DNA from: Chrysophaeum taylorii
Taxonomy: Eukaryota > Sar > Pelagophyceae > Pelagomonadales > Pelagomonadaceae
NCBI GenBank assembly: GCA_029834535.1
Contig: JAQMWT010000666.1
Span: 1 to 21,317 of the forward strand
Reading direction: 5' to 3'
DNA length: 21,317 nt
The translations under genes were made by a program, and so were the position numbers. Shown here one piece after another: positions 16,902 through 21,317 of this stretch. Within the stretch, counting starts at the first letter, position 1, and every line of letters begins with the position of its first letter. Under the pieces are notes generated by a model. The model made no database searches. It saw nothing but the letters and a program-made list of their open reading frames with translations, and was not told where the DNA came from.

Positions 16902-18156
16902 TGTCGTCTACAGACAGACTGCATACGACGAACTTAGCATGTGCGGATACTCGAGCATATAGGCAAGAGTCCGAATGCAGGCGTTTGTAGCCAAGGCTAC
17001 GGAAGAAGCCGTCTATCTCTTTGTTCCAAAGAGATGGTGATTGCCGAAGTCCATAAAGTGACTTCAGCAGTTTCGGTAGACGTCGGCCCTTGTACTTAGC
17101 GTCATCGGGGTCGATAAGCTTGATGCCGTCTGGTAACTGAACATAGACATTGGCATCGATGTCAGACTGAACGAAGGCGTTCGGGACGTCTGCATGGTAG
17201 ACAGGCAATTGCTTGTATGCTGCAATAGCTAGTAGTACCCGGATTGCGGTCATGGTGGCCATGGGGCTGAAGGTACCAAAGAAATCGGCGCCAAGAGATG
17301 CTAGGAAGCCACGTAGTACGAGGCGAGCCTTGTGCTTAACGTATTTGCCTGCAGAGTCTGTTTTAATCTTCAGCACCATCTTGCTGTCAATAGGACGAGA
17401 GACACCGTCGGGTAAGGAAAGTTTGAAGCAGCCAAAGCGGATAATGTCGTGGAGTTCCTTGGCGATGGCCTTGAGGTAGGCGTGCCTGTTTTCAGGCGAC
17501 AAACCGTGGAGGCACTTAAGTTTATATTCGTCAATGGAAACGTCCGCTTCTTGGACCTTATATTCGTCAGGACCAACAATGGCTGGTGAATTATAGTTTA
17601 GCGACGTTGCGGTCGAGGCAGTGTGCGCAACTTCGGGATAAGCGGAAACAGCGTCAGTAGGAGTAGTAGGGGCAGATTCCAGTTGGATATGGATAGTAGG
17701 GTCGGTACGTAAGACCTGGGTGATAAACTCTGTAGAGACCAGAAGGTATTCCTCCAAGTCAGCCAGAGATGCAGAAGTAGCGCCAAACTCGGATGAGTTG
17801 TGATCAATAAAGCTGGTCGGCGCCAGGTACGTAAGTGCATATTGTAAGGAAGAAGTGCCGAAGGCAGCAGCGTGTTCAGTGAACGCAGATAAAAGGGGCT
17901 GAGGAATAGGGCACGCAGGTGAACCATCAGCAGTTAAAAAGGTTGCAGCTGGGATGCTGGATGCGCACTTGGCGTGGGCGAAGTAACCATCGACGTGCGG
18001 GTAGCGGGCAAGTAAGTCAGTGCGCAACGGGAGAAGAAGACGAGCTAACAACGCATGTTCCCCCTCTGAGCAGATAGCAGACCAGAGGATACCACCACCG
18101 AGATGAAGGGCGGAGAGGGCGGGAGACTTGAACGTAAGAAAGTGGTGGCGCAGATC
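16816..18156 (-). pseudogene. copia reverse transcriptase (RVT_2) of element 3, 3' end shifted
   Basis: RNA-dependent DNA polymerase. Landmarks: FGCFKLSLPDGVSRPIDSKM at the domain start, KARLVLRGF, HADVPNAFVQSDI with the first catalytic Asp, LPKLLKSLYGLRQSPSLWNK, and the core SVDDIVIVS with the two Asp codons at 16903-16908 (Ser in place of the usual Tyr of YVDD). The frame is the same phase as integrase and is separated from it only by the TGA at 18157-18159; no other stop intervenes, so I extend it to 18156. After ELQDALHKRH the frame is lost, and the next frame resumes at GMRVCRTSDG: the usual segment with DLGELxxFLG is missing, so a short deletion removed it and shifted the frame. The N-terminal linker encodes TATSLNY just before the domain. 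Confidence 0.88.
17594..17614 (-). repeat. 21-nt T-x-x-S-L-N-Y motif, copy at the IN/RT border
   Basis: TAGTTTAGCGACGTTGCGGT plus C. It encodes TATSLNY in the RT frame, about 60 residues before the start of the RT domain. Confidence 0.85.
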
Positions 18157-18159
18157 TCA
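18157..18159 (-). other. single in-frame TGA between integrase and reverse transcriptase
   Basis: LADFR-stop-DLRHHFLTF: both sides are in the same phase and read sensible sequence. CGA to TGA would be one transition. A nonsense mutation is likeliest; readthrough is possible but unsupported. Confidence 0.75.
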
Positions 18160-19735
18160 GCGGAAATCGGCGAGCTTGCCACCAGCGGCTTTGTAAGCAC
18201 CAATAGTAGACGCTTGTAACCGGGCTCGGATAGTTTTCATAGAAGTGGCCTTGCGGGTGTTAGGCTGTTTGGAACCTGGGACAAGAATGAGGTCATCTTG
18301 TGCAAAAAGGTCTTTGTAAGAAGGAAGCAAGGGCGGCGGTGACATAGAGCCAGAATCGTCGGCGAGAGTGTTAGAAGAGGGAGAAGAGGCAGGAGTAGGG
18401 GACGAAGAAGGAGCTGAAGGAGGTGGGGAGTGCCCCCTCTGAGGAGGAGGAGTCCTTGTCCCCCTCTGAATGACATGGTCTTGGATAGCGGTGAGGGGTG
18501 TGAGCGAGAAAGGCGCGGGAGGAGCGTGAGGCGGAGGAGCTAGTTCAGGATCAGGAGTAGGATGCTGCAACATGTAGAGGAATTGCAGCTTGGACGAAAC
18601 ACGAATTTGTCCGTTTTCAGGGTTGAGGACGACGTCAGCGAGATGGTCGACGCGTGGGGAGACGAGCGGGTTTTGCGCGTTGGCGCAACAGAGATATAGA
18701 TATTTGCGGCGGCACGGTTCCCACTTGTGGTGTTCATGGGGCTCCAATAGGAGGTAACATTCAGCGCCAAAAATCTTGAGCATATCGTGTTGGGGAGTGT
18801 TGAGTTGGTTGTAGAGTAGCTGTTGCGGACTCAGGATAGCATGATGAATGCGCTCGAGCGTGGCGTTCGGGAGAAGGTTGTAGCTTTGAACGGTGTGTAT
18901 CACCGCCCATGGGAGCATGATAGCGGGCTCCACGATCTTGGCGCCACGATAGTGAGCATTAAGGAGAGAACGAAGGCGAGTTGAGGAGGCGGAGGCGATG
19001 AAACCGATGGCAGACTCAACTTCAAAGTTAAAGTGGTGCATGTACGGCGGGAAGGCAATGAGTTGAATGCCCTTATCGACGCGGTACGGGGAGGTAATGT
19101 GCTGGCTAAAGTAAGGCTTGAATGCATCGGAGTAGAGGGTGCGCATGTGCACGTTGAGTTGTGTACGACAGAAGTCATACACAAAATCCAGAGCGTGAGT
19201 GAACTCCGTGGCGTTGGTGGTGCGTGTAAAGTACACCAAGAGAAATTTCGAAATGAGTTCCTTGAAGACGATGATATGTGTGAAGCCTCCCCATTCGGAT
19301 GGGATGGTCACATAGCCGCCGTCGCACGCCCAGACTTCGCCGGCTTTGTGAGTTTGCTCAAAAGAAGGCTTGGTCGCATTGTTGTGTGCGATGCAGTCGG
19401 TGCATAAGTCGCGATATGGTATATCACAAGCAGAGAATCCAGGACGAGCAAGTACGTTGGGGGCCTTGGCAGCGACGTTGTCGGGGCAGTGATGCACCCG
19501 GTGAAAGCGATTGGCACGTTCGTTGGCATTGAGATATTCGGTGGATCCGTGTGCGAGGGACTTACGAGGACTTGTATGAGCAGGTATGCGCCGTTTACGC
19601 CGAACATCGAACTTGAGTTCGATGTCCAAGGCAGGGGAAGGCGGTGTATCGTCATCCTGGTGCGCAGAAGGGTCACTTGGAGGTGCATCCTCATCATCAC
19701 GAGCAACGAGAGTATCTTCGTAGGACGAAGATATA

Positions 19736-19756
19736 TAGTTTAACGACATTTCGGTC
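19736..19756 (-). repeat. 21-nt T-x-x-S-L-N-Y motif, copy before the integrase zinc domain
   Basis: TAGTTTAACGACATTTCGGT plus C. It encodes TEMSLNY in the integrase frame, followed by the acidic linker. Confidence 0.85.
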
Positions 19757-20575
19757 AAGCAGTTGCTGGAAATAGACATCATAAAAGCTTGTGCTAAAGA
19801 CAAGGTATCTGTGCTGCACGTGGTGGAAGCTTGATTAATGGTCATAAAATTGGATACATAGGATTTCTTAGTCACTGCAGCAGTGTGTTGGAAGGTAGGG
19901 TCCAACATAAGGGATTTAATATCGGCAACGAGGAGCGAAAGGTGCTTGTACAGAGTGCTGTACGTACCGGCAGGCAGAGCATTGCTGAGCATGTCACAGC
20001 TAAGGTCATGGCGTTGAGACAATAGGAAGGATTCCTGTTGTTTGGTGTGGTTGTTAGCACGAATCAACTCCGGTCGAGTGGGGTAGCGTAATTTTCCGTT
20101 GCGAGGGTCAAGTAAAATAACATTGGCATACCCTCGGACGGTTGGCAATGGAGCAAGCATTGAGTGGATTTTAGAGCCGAGTTTGCGGTCACTTCCACGA
20201 AGATACCCTATATAGCGACTATGAGATGAGTGGTGATCTTCCAGAGCAAAATGAGAATCCTTGTAATCGAAAGAGTTGTCGGTGGCCTTGTAGGTAAGGC
20301 AGCCAGGCATCACAAGAGAGCATCTGGACAAGAGTTTTTGTATGGCGGTGCCATAGGTGGCAGCGGAGCCAACTTGGGGAAGGGCTTGGACTATCCACAA
20401 GTAACCCATAAACGGCTCCAATAATATGGACCTGTCCCGGTCGCGGGGGATGTCGGAAGCAGTGAACGTATACGTGCTTCCAAAGGCGCTGATGGGAGTT
20501 TGATGTTTGGTGGTGGCGTTCTCTATGGTGAGGTTGCCGTCGGAATGGTGGCCACCAGTTAAGAAGTAGGAGTTG

Positions 20576-20582
20576 TGTGATG
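20576..20582. repeat. probable target-site duplication, left copy
   Basis: TGTGATG, also found at 20959-20965 on the other side of the second SINE-like copy. It is short, but alignment to element 2 places the junctions in the same spot. Confidence 0.6.
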
Positions 20583-20958
20583 TTGACTAACTAACTAACT
20601 AACTAACTTCAGACCTCTCCCGAGCATGGGAGCCAGGCCGGACCGACAGGAGCCAGCCCGGAATCACGGGCCTGTAGACGAGGAGCGCCGAAAGGTCGGT
20701 CGGCGGAGAGTGACCATCAAGCTTGTCGCCATGCGACGAGGAGACCGCGATGTGACTGACAACCAACTCGTCGATAACCTTCCGTATTCGCCCCCGGCCA
20801 TACCCGTCCCACTGCGAACGTTCCGGCTGCCAACCGGCCTGCCCGGGAGGCGAATAGGTGCCAACCTACGCCGGAGGGCGGATGCCCTCGCAAGGTCAGG
20901 ATTCATGAGGCACCGTCCTCCATCGCAACCGCAGTCGGCGATCAGGGTTAAGGGTAGA
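20583..20958 (-). mobile_element. SINE-like retroposon, copy 2
   Basis: Same family and orientation as 4713-5088. In minus orientation it has the head GATGGAGGACGGTGCC (about 20911-20926), a body with CGCCTCCCGGGC and GCCGG blocks, then CTCCCATGCTCGGGAGAGG, TCTGAAG and a longer (TTAG)n tail. The middle is diverged and about 38 bp shorter, while the 5' end extends about 33 bp beyond the head, so the equal overall length of 376 bp is a coincidence. Confidence 0.75.
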
Positions 20959-20965
20959 TGTGATG
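20959..20965. repeat. probable target-site duplication, right copy
   Basis: TGTGATG, matching 20576-20582. Confidence 0.6.
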
Positions 20966-21317
20966 AGGTTGTAAGTAATAAACCTGTGTGACGGTTGGTT
21001 AGTTTCGAAAACGGTTATTAATAGGACACAGGGAGTGGGTGAGTAAGTATTAAGCTGGCAAACACTTTATAGAGGATTGTAAAAACCTTGAGGGTATAGG
21101 ATGCGTGCATTGGGTAAGTGGCCCTCCATAGAGGAGCGTTTTTAAAGCACAACGGAATGATAAGTACACTCGGAGTGAACAGAGTGAGTAGTTGTGTGTT
21201 TTTCGTCAGCCTGTTTGAGTGAAGGCGAAGCAGAAACATATTGAGGGATTCAAGTCAGCCTGTAAGCTGAGCAGAACCTGTGCGAGAGTAAGGTGCAAAC
21301 GTTTTTTTTTTTTTTAG
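20966..21317 (-). pseudogene. gag-like / pre-integrase remnant of element 3
   Basis: Homologous to 5380-5700 of element 2: FETNQPSHRF beside ETNQPAPRF, HSECTYH beside HPECTYH, and the DNA string CAGAACCTGTGCGAGAGTA beside CAGAACCTGTACGAGAGTA. The pieces lie in different frames, so the coding sequence is broken here. It runs off the window through a poly-T stretch. Confidence 0.6.

Larger units (their letters stand above)
18157..20582 (-). pseudogene. copia integrase and upstream region of element 3
   Basis: One open frame from the SINE junction to TGA at 18157-18159 (754 residues counting from the TTG at 20421; the frame is open further up to the SINE). Order: GGHHSDG and GYLWIVQ region, LRGSDRKLGSKIH, TEMSLNY, acidic linker, zinc-binding HHCC region (RFHRVHHC...CTDC), and the core with Asp367 (VWACDGG, 19321-19323), Asp432 (LYSDAF) and Glu469 (FEVESAIG) giving a DDE triad with 36 residues between the last two, then a Pro-rich tail. 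It would join element cDNA to host DNA. The active residues are intact, but the frame is cut by the SINE at its 5' end and by the TGA before RT. No D-(S/T)-G protease motif is found upstream in either element 2 or 3. Confidence 0.9.
13664..21317 (-). mobile_element. Ty1/copia-type element 3, 3' LTR to upstream of integrase
   Basis: Minus-strand order: gag-like remnant, unidentified region, integrase, reverse transcriptase, RNase H, an extra ORF, polypurine tract, 3' LTR. Integrase before reverse transcriptase is the copia order. The 5' LTR and most of gag lie beyond the right edge. It carries a SINE-like insertion, one in-frame stop and several frameshifts, so it is not autonomous as read. 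Confidence 0.85.

Overview
The window is eukaryotic nuclear-type DNA made almost entirely of transposable elements, most of them decayed and several nested. Nothing looks prokaryotic and I see no convincing host gene, rRNA or tRNA. The host cannot be named from the sequence; the Ty1/copia-type polyproteins, the Helitron and the SINE-like elements only say 'eukaryote', and an alga or other protist is my weak guess.

Layout. (1) About 1-3490, minus strand: 5' part of a copia-type retrotransposon (element 1: leader with a possible primer binding site, broken gag, and a protease that lost its catalytic Asp). (2) About 3487-6500, minus strand: fragment of a second copia-type element (element 2: gag-like region and integrase), interrupted at 4713-5088 by a SINE-like insertion with an 11-bp target duplication. 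(3) About 6540-8910, plus strand, GC-rich: 3' part of an autonomous Helitron encoding a Pif1-type helicase, broken by one missing base near its last helicase motif. (4) 8911-10662: head-to-tail array of about 3.1 non-autonomous Helitron units (556-584 bp, 5'-TC...CTAG-3') sharing the 3' end of the helicase-bearing element. (5) 10663-about 12357, plus strand: 5' LTR, primer binding site and gag of a copia element (X). (6) About 12358-13663, plus strand: LTR end, primer binding site and truncated gag of a related element (Y). (7) 13664-21317, minus strand: a long copia element (element 3) with 3' LTR, polypurine tract, an extra ORF after pol, RNase H, reverse transcriptase and integrase, and a second SINE-like copy at 20583-20958. 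The LTR of element 3 and that of X are the same family (about 95% identical by hand alignment), so the gag in X is probably the gag missing from element 3 in this window.

The most interesting points are: a 21-nt motif encoding T-x-x-S-L-N-Y that recurs at the borders of the pol domains of elements 2 and 3 and looks like a polyprotein cleavage site; an extra roughly 1.4-kb ORF between RNase H and the 3' LTR of element 3; the tandem Helitron array joined directly to its presumed autonomous partner; and a SINE-like family with a (TTAG)n tail, including a tail-only 17-bp insertion with a 12-bp target duplication. All alignments were done by eye.
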